DNA from: an uncultured Chloroflexus sp.
GTDB lineage: Bacteria > Chloroflexota > Chloroflexia > Chloroflexales > Chloroflexaceae
Direction of reading: 5' to 3'
Length of the DNA stretch: 64,000 nt
Assembly (NCBI RefSeq): GCF_937951745.1
Contig: NZ_CALFBQ010000027.1
Span: 1 to 64,000, forward strand
The notes beneath the pieces were generated by a model. That model was not told where the DNA came from. It worked only from the letters and a program-made list of their open reading frames with translations, and ran no database searches. Every line of letters starts with the position of its first letter. Position 1 is the first letter of the stretch. Positions 37,430 through 46,183 of this stretch are shown here, one piece after another. Both the position numbers and the translations under genes were made by a program.

Positions 37430-38632
37430 CTACAACCGTCCCGCTCCCCATCCGGCATTGACGTAGCCGGCGCGCGCTAACCGTTCGCTGGCGCGGTCGT
37501 AACGGAGGAGCGGGTTAGTCGGGAAGGGATCGCCACTCTGGCCTTGTGCCCCTTGCGGCAAGACCTCTTCAATGGCCAACACACCACGCTTCCCGTTGGG
37601 AGCACGCCCAATTAACACTACCAACAGATTCACCACATCAGAGGTAATCAGACCGCGCACGATCTGCGCTGCCGCCTGCCCGGCGCCGGTCGTCTCGTGG
37701 GCCAAGCCGATCAGCGCCATCCGCTCTAGATTGCGCAACGCGCCCTGCACGGTCGCCGCATGGATGGTGCCCAAGCCGGGGTGGCCAGTCGCGGCGGCTT
37801 GTAACATCGCCATTGCTTCGCCGCCGCGCACCTCACCAACGATGATGTAGTTGGGCTTTTGGCGCAAGGCAAACGTCACCGCCCGGCTAAAACCGCCCGT
37901 TTCAGCCGGCGCTTCAATGTGCAAGCTGTTCGCGCTTCGCGGCAACTCGCCGCCATCTTCAATTACCACCAGCCGCATCCGCGCCCCGATCGCTTGGCTG
38001 AGCGCCGCCGCCAGCGTTGTTTTGCCGCTGCCAGTTGCCCCTGCGATCAATAGCGAAGCACCGCCGTTCAGTGCTGCTAGCAACAAATCGCTCGCCTCAC
38101 GGCTGATCACATTGCTCTGCACCAGATCATCGAGCGTTGCCCAGCGTTCGGGCAACAGCCGGATCGAAAGGCTTGGACCGGCTGGGGAGGCCCGCTGATT
38201 CGTGATTGCATAGCGCAAACCATCCACCACGCCTTGGGCAAACGCTGGCACCTCAACAGCGCCGCCATGGCAGCGTTGCACCAGTTGGCGTTGCGTCCAC
38301 TCAATCCACGCCGGATGGACTATCACGCCGGTGTTGACCATCATGCCGCGTTGGACAACAAAGAAAGGCGAATCGGGCGGGCCGTTGAAGAGAATGTCCG
38401 AGACCGCATGCTCCGGATCGCGCCAGATTTCGAGCGGGCCGTACCATGCCACCTCATGCCACTGGATCGCGCCATCAAAACCGAGCCGCGCGAAGGCTTC
38501 TGCCGGCGGCAGATGCCAGCAATCGCGTAAACGCCCGCTGCGCAGCAGCATGCGCAACTCGTCGACGATCGCGGCACCAGAGGTTGGCAAAGAAGCCGGC
38601 GTGTGCGTCAAGGTATCCCAACCGCTCTGCAT
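37430..38632 (-). CDS. cpaF: TadA/CpaF pilus assembly ATPase
   Basis: A 400-residue standard TadA/CpaF. The Walker A GATGSGKT is at 198-205, the Walker B IIVGEVRGGEA is complete, and the His box TIHAATVQGAL follows. It powers pilin polymerisation in the cytoplasm with TadB/TadC. The ATG at 38632 follows GGAAGGAGG with ideal spacing. The longer frame to 38701 has no such site. It lies between the CpaB-like gene and TadZ. Confidence 0.9.
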   Translation of the reverse strand: MQSGWDTLTHTPASLPTSGAAIVDELRMLLRSGRLRDCWHLPPAEAFARLGFDGAIQWHEVAWYGPLEIWRDPEHAVSDILFNGPPDSPFFVVQRGMMVNTGVIVHPAWIEWTQRQLVQRCHGGAVEVPAFAQGVVDGLRYAITNQRASPAGPSLSIRLLPERWATLDDLVQSNVISREASDLLLAALNGGASLLIAGATGSGKTTLAAALSQAIGARMRLVVIEDGGELPRSANSLHIEAPAETGGFSRAVTFALRQKPNYIIVGEVRGGEAMAMLQAAATGHPGLGTIHAATVQGALRNLERMALIGLAHETTGAGQAAAQIVRGLITSDVVNLLVVLIGRAPNGKRGVLAIEEVLPQGAQGQSGDPFPTNPLLRYDRASERLARAGYVNAGWGAGRL

Positions 38633-38661
38633 CAGTGAACCTCCTTCCGTGATCCTTGTCG

Positions 38662-38682
38662 GTTGCGGCAGCCGAGCTGCCG
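38662..38682. repeat. TGCGGCAGC hairpin
   Basis: TGCGGCAGC and GCTGCCGCA pair perfectly over nine bases with a three-base loop, followed by GTCCATAG as in the other members of the GGAGTGCGGCAGT family. It lies between cpaB and cpaF and could act as an mRNA processing or attenuation site. Confidence 0.55.
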
Positions 38683-38723
38683 CAGTCCATAGCCATGGCA
38701 CTCGCGTGCGCCCACACCAGCAC

Positions 38724-39530
38724 CTACTTATCGGCTTCAGCGGGCATAACCGGCGCAGTCAACTCGCTTACCGTAAACTGGCCAATGTCAAGCCGCTCAA
38801 GCACGGGTAAGATCGGCGCATCGCTGCTGTAACGTTCGCCCCACAGCGGCAGGCCAGCGGCTTGCAAGGCCCAAATCGCATGCGATTGGTACGGGGTCAG
38901 TTCGAGGTAGGCCACCTGCGCTTCGGCATCGACATAGAGCACGCGCGCGCCGCTGAGCAGTCGGCAAGCATACGGACGCAACGGCAAAGGAGATGCCGGC
39001 GGCTGCACCGTTGGCACGCGGCCCTCGGCGGCGCTGCGCGCTTGATCGCACACATCGGGCGAACCGTTGGGATCATTGAAACCGATATTGAGCCGATCGT
39101 GATGGGTCAGCGGGCCAATGGTTTCAGTGCTAAACGGCACTGGCACCATCCCCGGCGTCAAGGCCTCGCCATTCGGATAGACCGGCTGAGCCGGCGGACG
39201 CTCCGTGATCATCGACGGTTGCAACAGATCATTGGCGGCGAGATTGCGAGTCGCATACTGGCCAACCGCAAGCGATGGCGCACTGATCCCCGCCAGTTGG
39301 GCCGGACGATGGCGCGGCAACAGCACTACCGCCAGATCGTCGGCGCTTAGCCGCTGGCCGTAGGGCACATTGCGCGCCAGAATGACAACCGGCTCGCTAC
39401 TTCCAGCTTCTAGAAAGGCCAGCACGGTGAACACAGCGGTGATAATCAAACCGAGACCGATCAAGATCGCCGGGAGCGGATTGGCACGGCGACGGGCGAG
39501 CGCCTGATTGAGCGTGCCAAGAGCAGACAT
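38724..39530 (-). CDS. cpaB: CpaB/RcpC-like SAF-domain pilus assembly protein
   Basis: A 268-residue protein with an N-terminal membrane anchor (about residues 18-42, LPAILIGLGLIITAVFTVLAFLEAG) and a SAF domain (PVVILARNVPYGQRLSADDLAVVLLP, then QYATRNLAANDLLQPSMI), the signature of CpaB/RcpC. CpaB links the inner-membrane machine to the cell-envelope exit of Flp pili. No secretin (CpaC/RcpA) gene is near, which suits a single-membrane cell envelope. It lies between the TadE-like genes and cpaF. Confidence 0.86.
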   Translation of the reverse strand: MSALGTLNQALARRRANPLPAILIGLGLIITAVFTVLAFLEAGSSEPVVILARNVPYGQRLSADDLAVVLLPRHRPAQLAGISAPSLAVGQYATRNLAANDLLQPSMITERPPAQPVYPNGEALTPGMVPVPFSTETIGPLTHHDRLNIGFNDPNGSPDVCDQARSAAEGRVPTVQPPASPLPLRPYACRLLSGARVLYVDAEAQVAYLELTPYQSHAIWALQAAGLPLWGERYSSDAPILPVLERLDIGQFTVSELTAPVMPAEADK

Positions 39531-39554
39531 ACGAGTTCTCCTTTCGATACGAGC

Positions 39555-40067
39555 TTACGGTTGGCCCAAACGATCGATGGTGTCAGCCGCGCGGATGCGA
39601 GGACGCACTTCGCCCAAACCGAATAATCCGCGCAGAGTTGGTTGCAATTCGGCGCAAAGCAGTGGCGTTGCACTAGCTACGCCAGCGCATGCCCCGCCTT
39701 GCGGTAAGACTGTCCAGCGCGCAGTAGCTGCCAGCGAAACCGGATCAATCCCGGTCAATTGCGTCGCTTGCATGTTGGCGAGCAGAAATTGATGCGCTAC
39801 TTTGACAATATCCGCGCACTGACTAGGAGCGTGAATGGTCACCGCTTGGCAGGTTCGGTTGCCACGCAGGGCCTGCCCATTGCGCGCTAAAGCGGCATAC
39901 TCGATCTGCTGCACCGCCGAGCGGGTAGCCTGCTGGAGTGCATCTTCCATCACCGCCACCGCCAGCCAGAGATTGGCAAACTCGATCACCACCATCACAA
40001 AGAGCACCAACACCGGCAACATCAATGCCAGTAGCGGCAATGCTTGACCCAAACGGCGACAGTGCAT
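39555..40067 (-). CDS. TadE/TadG-like minor pseudopilin
   Basis: A 170-residue protein with one N-terminal helix (about residues 8-32, LPLLALMLPVLVLFVMVVIEFANLWL) ending in the TadE-like E-F-A-N motif, then a soluble domain with Cys pairs (NRTCQAVTIHAPSQCADI). The gene follows the 136-residue TadE-like gene after nine bases and precedes cpaB. In Tad systems such proteins are minor pilins cleaved by a prepilin peptidase and help assembly. No peptidase gene is seen here. Confidence 0.8.
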   Translation of the reverse strand: MHCRRLGQALPLLALMLPVLVLFVMVVIEFANLWLAVAVMEDALQQATRSAVQQIEYAALARNGQALRGNRTCQAVTIHAPSQCADIVKVAHQFLLANMQATQLTGIDPVSLAATARWTVLPQGGACAGVASATPLLCAELQPTLRGLFGLGEVRPRIRAADTIDRLGQP

Positions 40068-40076
40068 GCGGGCCTC

Positions 40077-40487
40077 CTACTGCTGATCACGTTCGGCTGC
40101 GCGAGTGGCGCGAGCGCGTACCACGATCTCGTCGCCGAAGGGCAACAGGGCGACCGGCATCCATAGCGCGGCGCGATACCGAACCTCGACCGTAATCGGG
40201 TCATACCGGCGGCACGGCTGGCGCGGGCACGAGATCACCACTTCACTCGCGGTCGGCTCAATCCCAAGGCTGCCGGCCAAGGCTTGACGAGCCGCCGTTT
40301 CGGTAACGGTGCGATTGCCGCCAGTGAGTGCGGCCTGATGCGCCGCTGCACGCGCCGCTTGGCTAACGGCATAGTGGGTAAGCAGTATCTGACCGATCGA
40401 GAAGAGACCGACGACCAAGGTCAATAAGATCGGCAAGGCTAGCGCCATCTCGATGAGGGTTTGGCCGCGCCGGTGAGCTTGTCGCAT
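40077..40487 (-). CDS. tadE: TadE-like minor pseudopilin
   Basis: A 136-residue protein opening RRGQTLIEMALALPILLTLVVGLFSIGQILL, the TadE signature: basic start, Gly-Gln-x-x-x-E, then one membrane helix. The periplasmic-side part has a Cys pair (SCPRQPCRRY). AAAGGA lies ten bases before the ATG. It is paired with the next TadE/TadG-like gene and belongs to the tad operon. Confidence 0.85.
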   Translation of the reverse strand: MRQAHRRGQTLIEMALALPILLTLVVGLFSIGQILLTHYAVSQAARAAAHQAALTGGNRTVTETAARQALAGSLGIEPTASEVVISCPRQPCRRYDPITVEVRYRAALWMPVALLPFGDEIVVRARATRAAERDQQ

Positions 40488-40709
40488 CGCGCAAATCCTT
40501 TCGCTACATCTTGCCTAGACCGAACATGACGAACGAAGCGGTTGGGTTGATTGCACGACCCTCCTTTCCTCACATCAAAGCTTGTAAGCATGCAGCGTGA
40601 TCATCACTATTGGGTGGTGAACGGTTACGTAAGCGTTTCGTTTTCATCGTGTGGGTCGATTAGCGGCAGACAGCGCCAGCGAGCATTGCCTGCCGCAACG
40701 GATGGCCAA
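40488..40709. other. 222-base gap before tadE with strong ribosome site
   Basis: On the minus strand a very good AAAGGAGG (about 40561-40568) precedes a GTG and a 13-codon frame that ends in TAG and is in frame with the tadE ATG. It could be a chance frame or a small leader. No other feature is seen. Confidence 0.3.
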
Positions 40710-41270
40710 TTAATTGCCCGGCGCAACGAGTGAGCGCGGCGCCAGCAGGTTGATCTCGATCTGACCGGTTACAAGCTGGCGCGCCGGATTGGGCAGCGGG
40801 GCGACCCGCACTGGCGGTAGCGGCACCCCGCCAATGTTGCCCGGCGCTTGATTGACGATCTGCACTTCTAGCTCGATCTGAATCGTGAGCCGGGCGCGAT
40901 CAAGCACGTCAGCCGTGTAGAGGTAGACATCAGGGCGCATCGCCGGCGCCGGCGGGCGGCTCCAGTAGAGATGGAGTTGATCATCGAGATCGCGTTCGCG
41001 TAGCACGCTGGCGCCAAGCTGATCGCGGCTCTGGCCGCCAAGATAGCGATAGATGCAGCCGGTCAGCAGTTGCGGGGTGAGAAGCGGGCGCGCTCCCGGA
41101 CGACAACCGGCTATGCCGCGGCTGTCGGCAGCACGCGGATCAAAGCGTTGCCCACCCACTGCAACCTCGGCCAAACTCCAACCCACGACGCGCGCTTGGT
41201 AGGCATACGGCCACGGTAATGGCTCATCGGCAAAGGTCAGGTTCGCCAGTTGCGGAGTCAGATCAAGCAC
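40710..41270 (-). CDS. C-terminal part of the surface protein, after an in-frame TAG
   Basis: A 186-residue frame that lies exactly in the same frame as the 1323-residue surface-protein gene upstream: the TAG at 41283-41285 is followed by CCA TCG GGC GAG and then this GTG. It has no signal peptide, no membrane helix and no convincing ribosome site of its own, so as an independent gene it would make an unexported orphan in a cluster of exported proteins. A beta-rich domain seems to begin before the TAG (GDLRVAIRSTLDP) and to continue after it (LTIQIELEVQIVN). It is best read as the tail of the upstream protein, either recoded or cut by a nonsense mutation. Confidence 0.6.
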   Translation of the reverse strand: MLDLTPQLANLTFADEPLPWPYAYQARVVGWSLAEVAVGGQRFDPRAADSRGIAGCRPGARPLLTPQLLTGCIYRYLGGQSRDQLGASVLRERDLDDQLHLYWSRPPAPAMRPDVYLYTADVLDRARLTIQIELEVQIVNQAPGNIGGVPLPPVRVAPLPNPARQLVTGQIEINLLAPRSLVAPGN

Positions 41271-41282
41271 CTCGCCCGATGG

Positions 41283-44200
41283 CTACGCAATTGCCGTGCC
41301 ATCCGAGAGGTAAATACCATTCGTTTGGTTCGCGTCGTTCGTCGCCGGATCGAGCGTCGAGCGAATAGCCACCCGCAAATCACCACCTGCTGCGCCGATG
41401 GTAGAGGGCGGCGGCACCACATTGATCGTAAGCGCGGCGACATTGTCAACGGGATCATCCGCTGGCGTGCTGGTCGAGATGCGGGCCGTCGCCGGCAAGA
41501 CCGCGCCGGCAGGCACGCTCGTCTGCACCACAACCTCGATAATACCGGCAGCTTGCGAATTCAGCGTCCCTAGATCCCAGCGCAATCGGCGACCGGTTTG
41601 GCTCGTAGACGGACGGCTAGACCCCACTAGTTGCACATCAGCCGGAAGCTCCAGTTCAAGCATCGTATTAGCAGCAGCGCGAGTTTGGACAGGGCGACGG
41701 CGATACAGGTTGCCGTAGTCAATCGTGTAGGCAAACACGCTGCCCTGCCCGACAATGCTGGCAGGCGCGCGCAATTGCACAAATGGGTTAGGACGCACGA
41801 TCGTGACCATGGCGCTGGCCGTGTTATCAGCCTGATACGCGGGTAGTTCGGGGGTGGTCGTCGCAATGGTGGCCTGCGCCGCCAGTTGATCAACCGCGAT
41901 CGTCGCCGGCAGAGTGAGACCAATGCGCAACTCGCCGCTCGCCGCCGGCAGCACTTCGCCAAGGGCACAGGTTAGCTGATAGCCATTACGCTGGCAGATC
42001 GGCGGCAAGGTGGTGAGCGTCGCTGTGCTCGGCACATCAACCGTGATCGTCACAGCACGAGCCAGCCCATTGCCAAGGTTGCGGTAGCCAACCACCAGCT
42101 CGGTCGCCTCACCCGCGGCTGCCGGCGCCGGCGCAAAGGCGAGACTGACTGACGGATTGGGACGCACATGGGCCGTGCTCGCCGTCGCCGTATTATCTGT
42201 CAGTGAGTCACCGGCAGTCGTGGTCGTGACAGTGGCCCGGTTATCAAGCCGGTCGGCTGCGGTTGGCCGTGGCTTTGTCTGCACACTAACAATAACCTCT
42301 TCATTTGGCGCAATGCTGCTAATCGTGCAGCGCAATGTATGCTGCGCCCCTTCGTAGCGGCATGTTCCCGCCGGTGCGCGCAAGATGCTAGTAAAATCAA
42401 CCTGCGCCGGCAAGGGATCGGCGATCGTCACATTAGCCGCCGGTGCGCTGCCGCGATTCACCACCCGCAGGGTGTAGAACAGTGCATCACCGCTGAGCAC
42501 CGCTACCGGCGCTTCTTTGCTGATGCTAAGTTCAGCTCTGATGAGACGGGTATGATGGCTGGCACGATTGTTCGTCAGATCATTGTCTGGCGGGTTAGCA
42601 CTGATTGTCGCCACAGCGGTAATAGTCTGACTCAGACTGGCGCCAAGGGCGGTTGGTGCGCGCCCACGAACCTCGATCGTGCCGCTTGCGTTGGGTGCAA
42701 GCTGCGCAAATTGCCAGACCAGTACCGAACCACTCTGGCTGGGTGGCCGACTAGCACTGAGAAACGTTACCCCAGACGGCAACTCCATCCGCACTTCGAC
42801 GTTGGCAGCGGTACGATTGCCAGTATTGTGATAGGTCATCGTATAGGACAGTTCATCATTAACAATTGCTTCAGCCAACCCATGTAGTGAGATACGGAGA
42901 TCCATGTGAGTTTGGCCCAGCAACCCAACATCAATATCAGGTCGAATCGCACCGTGGGTTAGCTCTATCACTGCACTCGAGCCGGTTTGTTGGTCAATAT
43001 CGCTATCACGCTGCGGATTACCACCGCGACCAGACGACGTGAAGGAATACTCTGTCGGTAACACTGCCACCACACGGTATCGACCGGGTTCGAGGTTTGT
43101 AAAGGCATAGCGACCTTGGGCATCACTCACAACGGTGCGGGGGTAGGGTTGCACCGCCGGTGCTGGGCCGGGTAATCGCTCTAGACGCAACACCACGCCG
43201 GCTATACCGGATTCGTTGGTGTCTTGCACACCATTACCATTGTGATCGAGCCAAACCCAATCACCGATCGTCGCCGGTTGAAATTGGCGGGTCAGGCCGA
43301 TATCGACGTGACGAACCGTCTCTTCGCGCAATGGCAGGGGCAATGCGGCGCCGGTCACGCCATTGCCGGTATGCTGGCCGGCAAACTCAACCACACCAAA
43401 AACCGGATGGGCATCGCTATCACGGGTATCATCGGCACCAGCATTCATAGGCGCATACACCATGCCGGCTAACGGGCGGCCAACCGCAAACTCAGTCGGT
43501 GCCACGCGAATTCGCAATGCACGGTTCGGCGGCACGGCGATGGTATAACTCCCGTCAGCCGCCGTAGTGACTGCACCTAGCGGCAAAGGTTCATCCGAAG
43601 CCATTACTTCAAGCTTTACGTTGCTTAGCGGCGGTTCATTCGTATCACGAATGCCATTCCCGTCAGTGTCATGCCAAAGCTGACCGCTAATAAACGCATA
43701 CGTACAAAGGAGTTCCAGATCGCCTAATGATGTAGATTTATTGCTACCGGGCGGGATTAAGGTAATGGTTCGAGATGGATGTGGCTGGTTCGCCTCATAC
43801 ATCATCAAGCCAGCCGAATTGTTACCAAGCAATGAGGTGGCGACTATCGTTTCTGTACCATTAGGACGCGGAATGGCGAGGAGGCTACCCATGTGGTTCT
43901 CGACGTGGGCTGGATGCTCCCCAGAGTAGTGATGTATATGATCGTTAAGCCAGTCACTATGATCGGCTAGGTACTTATGATCTGTTTGATTTGGATTAAC
44001 TAGATCGATACGCGACCCGTTCGAGAGCGAAAGCGTCCACGCTCCCTGCATCAACTGGTAATTAAGCGTATCGCCTTGGCTGATAGAGGTATAGTGTTCA
44101 ACAGGCGGTGGACCGAAGAAGGTCAGGTCACCAATCCGATCACGCAAGGCGAGACGTAAGAACTGATTGTCAGGGCTAAACGCAAGATCGGTAAGGAAAG

Positions 44201-45254
44201 GCTGAGCATGAAAAATAGCACGACTTTTTCGATATACCTGTAATCTTTCGAGTTGCTCATTCCACGGATTCCAGCCATAAATCTGATCATTTGGTTTTAA
44301 CGATCGCAATACCTCCATGTACGTTGAAGAGCGGAAACGATTTTGGAACGTCTCAGTCATCAGTTCTTGCGTGATAATCAAGCTCCAGTCACCTGTATCA
44401 ACCGTCAAAGCAAGCACATGGGCTGAAGGTTTTCCAAATGAAGCCGCAGTATCGGTAACGCCAACAAACAATTGCACACTACGATTATCCGAAATAGGTG
44501 CAAATTCGAGGGCGAAAGGACGCAGATTGGGTAGAATTCGCTGATCTGAGCTAATTAACTGGAAAGGTATGGCTATTGGCGTCAAACGACGGGGAAGCGC
44601 TTGGGTAATATCGTAGCGTTCAATGTGTCGTGCCGCGAGGTTTACGATGTACAGAGTAGCTCCATCTGGACTGATCTCCATATCACCCAATCCAGTTTTG
44701 CCGACTGCACTCAATACGGCTGTATCGTTCCGATCCGGCGAAAGTCTATCTTGACCTGCATTGGGTATAACAAACGACGCCCGCCATTGACCTTCGTTAA
44801 AGCGATATTCATAGACTCCACCCGGACCAAGTGGGCCAAAACTCGTAAATCGGCGGGTGAAGGCGGAGGCAAACAACCGTGGCATGCCGCTAATTGCGCC
44901 ATCATCGTAAGCAAGACCGTAGACTGAACCAATACCGGTATGTTGGGCAATGCGTTGTTGATGTCCGGCATTAGTTGTGCCAATTGGCGCAAGTGGCTGT
45001 TTAACCCCACTTATCGTTACCCGAACAAGTGCCGGATCATTCGCCGACACCGGTGCATAGATGGTGTCAGCAAAACAGGTCGTCGCTAGCGACAGATCGT
45101 CGTTTAGGCAAGGCACCACACTCGCAAAGCCGGTTATACCGGTTTGAGCGACAGCCGGTAACGGTGTCAGTGATGGTAACGTTACAAAGAGGATGGCCAC
45201 AACCAACCCAATCAACCAGCGTAGATGGCGACACATAGGGATACGATTGTTCAC
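41283..45254 (-). CDS. large secreted SdrD_B/DUF11 surface protein
   Basis: A 1323-residue exported protein to the TAG. The GTG at 45254 has AGGAGG four bases upstream; a signal peptide follows (LIGLVVAILFVTLPSLTPL, cleavage near AVA-Q). The first 450 residues look like a propeller (GLGDMEISPDGATLYIVN, FLTDLAFSPDNQFLRLAL). Two SdrD_B-like calcium-binding repeats follow (DTDGNGIRDTNEPPL and DHNGNGVQDTNESGI), then four DUF11-type Ig-like repeats, each with a conserved (N)TATAS/ASTS-type end. It probably stands on the cell surface as an adhesin. It precedes the tad genes on the same strand. An in-frame TAG ends this frame. Confidence 0.85.
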   Translation of the reverse strand: MNNRIPMCRHLRWLIGLVVAILFVTLPSLTPLPAVAQTGITGFASVVPCLNDDLSLATTCFADTIYAPVSANDPALVRVTISGVKQPLAPIGTTNAGHQQRIAQHTGIGSVYGLAYDDGAISGMPRLFASAFTRRFTSFGPLGPGGVYEYRFNEGQWRASFVIPNAGQDRLSPDRNDTAVLSAVGKTGLGDMEISPDGATLYIVNLAARHIERYDITQALPRRLTPIAIPFQLISSDQRILPNLRPFALEFAPISDNRSVQLFVGVTDTAASFGKPSAHVLALTVDTGDWSLIITQELMTETFQNRFRSSTYMEVLRSLKPNDQIYGWNPWNEQLERLQVYRKSRAIFHAQPFLTDLAFSPDNQFLRLALRDRIGDLTFFGPPPVEHYTSISQGDTLNYQLMQGAWTLSLSNGSRIDLVNPNQTDHKYLADHSDWLNDHIHHYSGEHPAHVENHMGSLLAIPRPNGTETIVATSLLGNNSAGLMMYEANQPHPSRTITLIPPGSNKSTSLGDLELLCTYAFISGQLWHDTDGNGIRDTNEPPLSNVKLEVMASDEPLPLGAVTTAADGSYTIAVPPNRALRIRVAPTEFAVGRPLAGMVYAPMNAGADDTRDSDAHPVFGVVEFAGQHTGNGVTGAALPLPLREETVRHVDIGLTRQFQPATIGDWVWLDHNGNGVQDTNESGIAGVVLRLERLPGPAPAVQPYPRTVVSDAQGRYAFTNLEPGRYRVVAVLPTEYSFTSSGRGGNPQRDSDIDQQTGSSAVIELTHGAIRPDIDVGLLGQTHMDLRISLHGLAEAIVNDELSYTMTYHNTGNRTAANVEVRMELPSGVTFLSASRPPSQSGSVLVWQFAQLAPNASGTIEVRGRAPTALGASLSQTITAVATISANPPDNDLTNNRASHHTRLIRAELSISKEAPVAVLSGDALFYTLRVVNRGSAPAANVTIADPLPAQVDFTSILRAPAGTCRYEGAQHTLRCTISSIAPNEEVIVSVQTKPRPTAADRLDNRATVTTTTAGDSLTDNTATASTAHVRPNPSVSLAFAPAPAAAGEATELVVGYRNLGNGLARAVTITVDVPSTATLTTLPPICQRNGYQLTCALGEVLPAASGELRIGLTLPATIAVDQLAAQATIATTTPELPAYQADNTASAMVTIVRPNPFVQLRAPASIVGQGSVFAYTIDYGNLYRRRPVQTRAAANTMLELELPADVQLVGSSRPSTSQTGRRLRWDLGTLNSQAAGIIEVVVQTSVPAGAVLPATARISTSTPADDPVDNVAALTINVVPPPSTIGAAGGDLRVAIRSTLDPATNDANQTNGIYLSDGTAIA

Positions 45255-45349
45255 GGTGCCTCCTGCGTCGGTTTGAAGCATGCACTCACCTATAGCGACG
45301 CGCACCGCGTCACTCAGTGAGTGCAAACTATGTTGCGAACAACGGTCTT

Positions 45350-46168
45350 TTATCGGCCAACGAGGGGAACGTAGACAGTATGCGAGACGGTGGATGTAAT
45401 CATCACTGGATCAATCGCTCGACCATTGCCGGCGCGATCAAACAATTGAATACGTAAAGCTGAGGCTTGTTGTGGTGGTGCCTCGAATAACACGTTTAGT
45501 CCAAATGGCGTGCTGGTGGCAGCGAGTGTCGCTGCTGACCCTGCTTGCACTTCAGACGCCTCCAACACGTGGTAAACCGGTTCGCCAAGTTCAACACCAT
45601 CTGAGGTAACAAACTGCCACTCAACCGCCCACGGCAGAGGAGCATGTGCATCGTTAAATTGCCCGGTAATAGTTAATCTTGTGCCATCTTCGACAACTGT
45701 CGCTGTGGCACGAATATCTGCCAGTGTTGGCGGCGTTACATCGCGCACAATAGAGACATCGTGTACAACTACATTTGAAACCCGATCGAACAGGGCCATA
45801 GAAAGGCTAATCGGTCGTTCCACCGCTGGCAAGGGATATTCCGCTTCATATCGATCCGGAACATCCGCTTCAAAGATATACAAGACTGTCTGATCAATGC
45901 TAATACCTCCATCTCGCAGTCCAGCACACTCATTATCGCCAATGATGCTGACGAGTATTGTATCTTGATTGGTATATCCGCTCATTGCTCGCTGCGGCGT
46001 GACTAAGTTTATCTGAACATCCACCGAGTTATCCTTGAAAAACCCTCCCTGAAGTGAAATAAGGTTACCCCCTTGATCACGTATCTGGGCATGTAGCTCA
46101 TATTGCTGACACACAACCCCAGTATCTGGCGGCGCTTGAATGATGATATTGCCATAGCCGGCATACAC
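45350..46168 (-). CDS. beta-rich secreted protein, downstream of an in-frame TAG
   Basis: A 272-residue frame with Ig-like beta domains (IRDQGGNLISLQGG, VTPPTLADIRATATVV, ALRIQLFDRAGNGR) and the C-terminal end VSHTVYVPLVGR, an end type I recall from exported Chloroflexus proteins. It has no signal peptide of its own. It is in the same frame as the short frame 46184-46411, which carries a signal peptide and ends in TAG; five sense codons separate that TAG from this GTG. The two parts look like one secreted protein of 353 codons including the amber codon. Confidence 0.65.
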   Translation of the reverse strand: MYAGYGNIIIQAPPDTGVVCQQYELHAQIRDQGGNLISLQGGFFKDNSVDVQINLVTPQRAMSGYTNQDTILVSIIGDNECAGLRDGGISIDQTVLYIFEADVPDRYEAEYPLPAVERPISLSMALFDRVSNVVVHDVSIVRDVTPPTLADIRATATVVEDGTRLTITGQFNDAHAPLPWAVEWQFVTSDGVELGEPVYHVLEASEVQAGSAATLAATSTPFGLNVLFEAPPQQASALRIQLFDRAGNGRAIDPVMITSTVSHTVYVPLVGR

Positions 46169-46183
46169 AAAAACTATCGGCTG

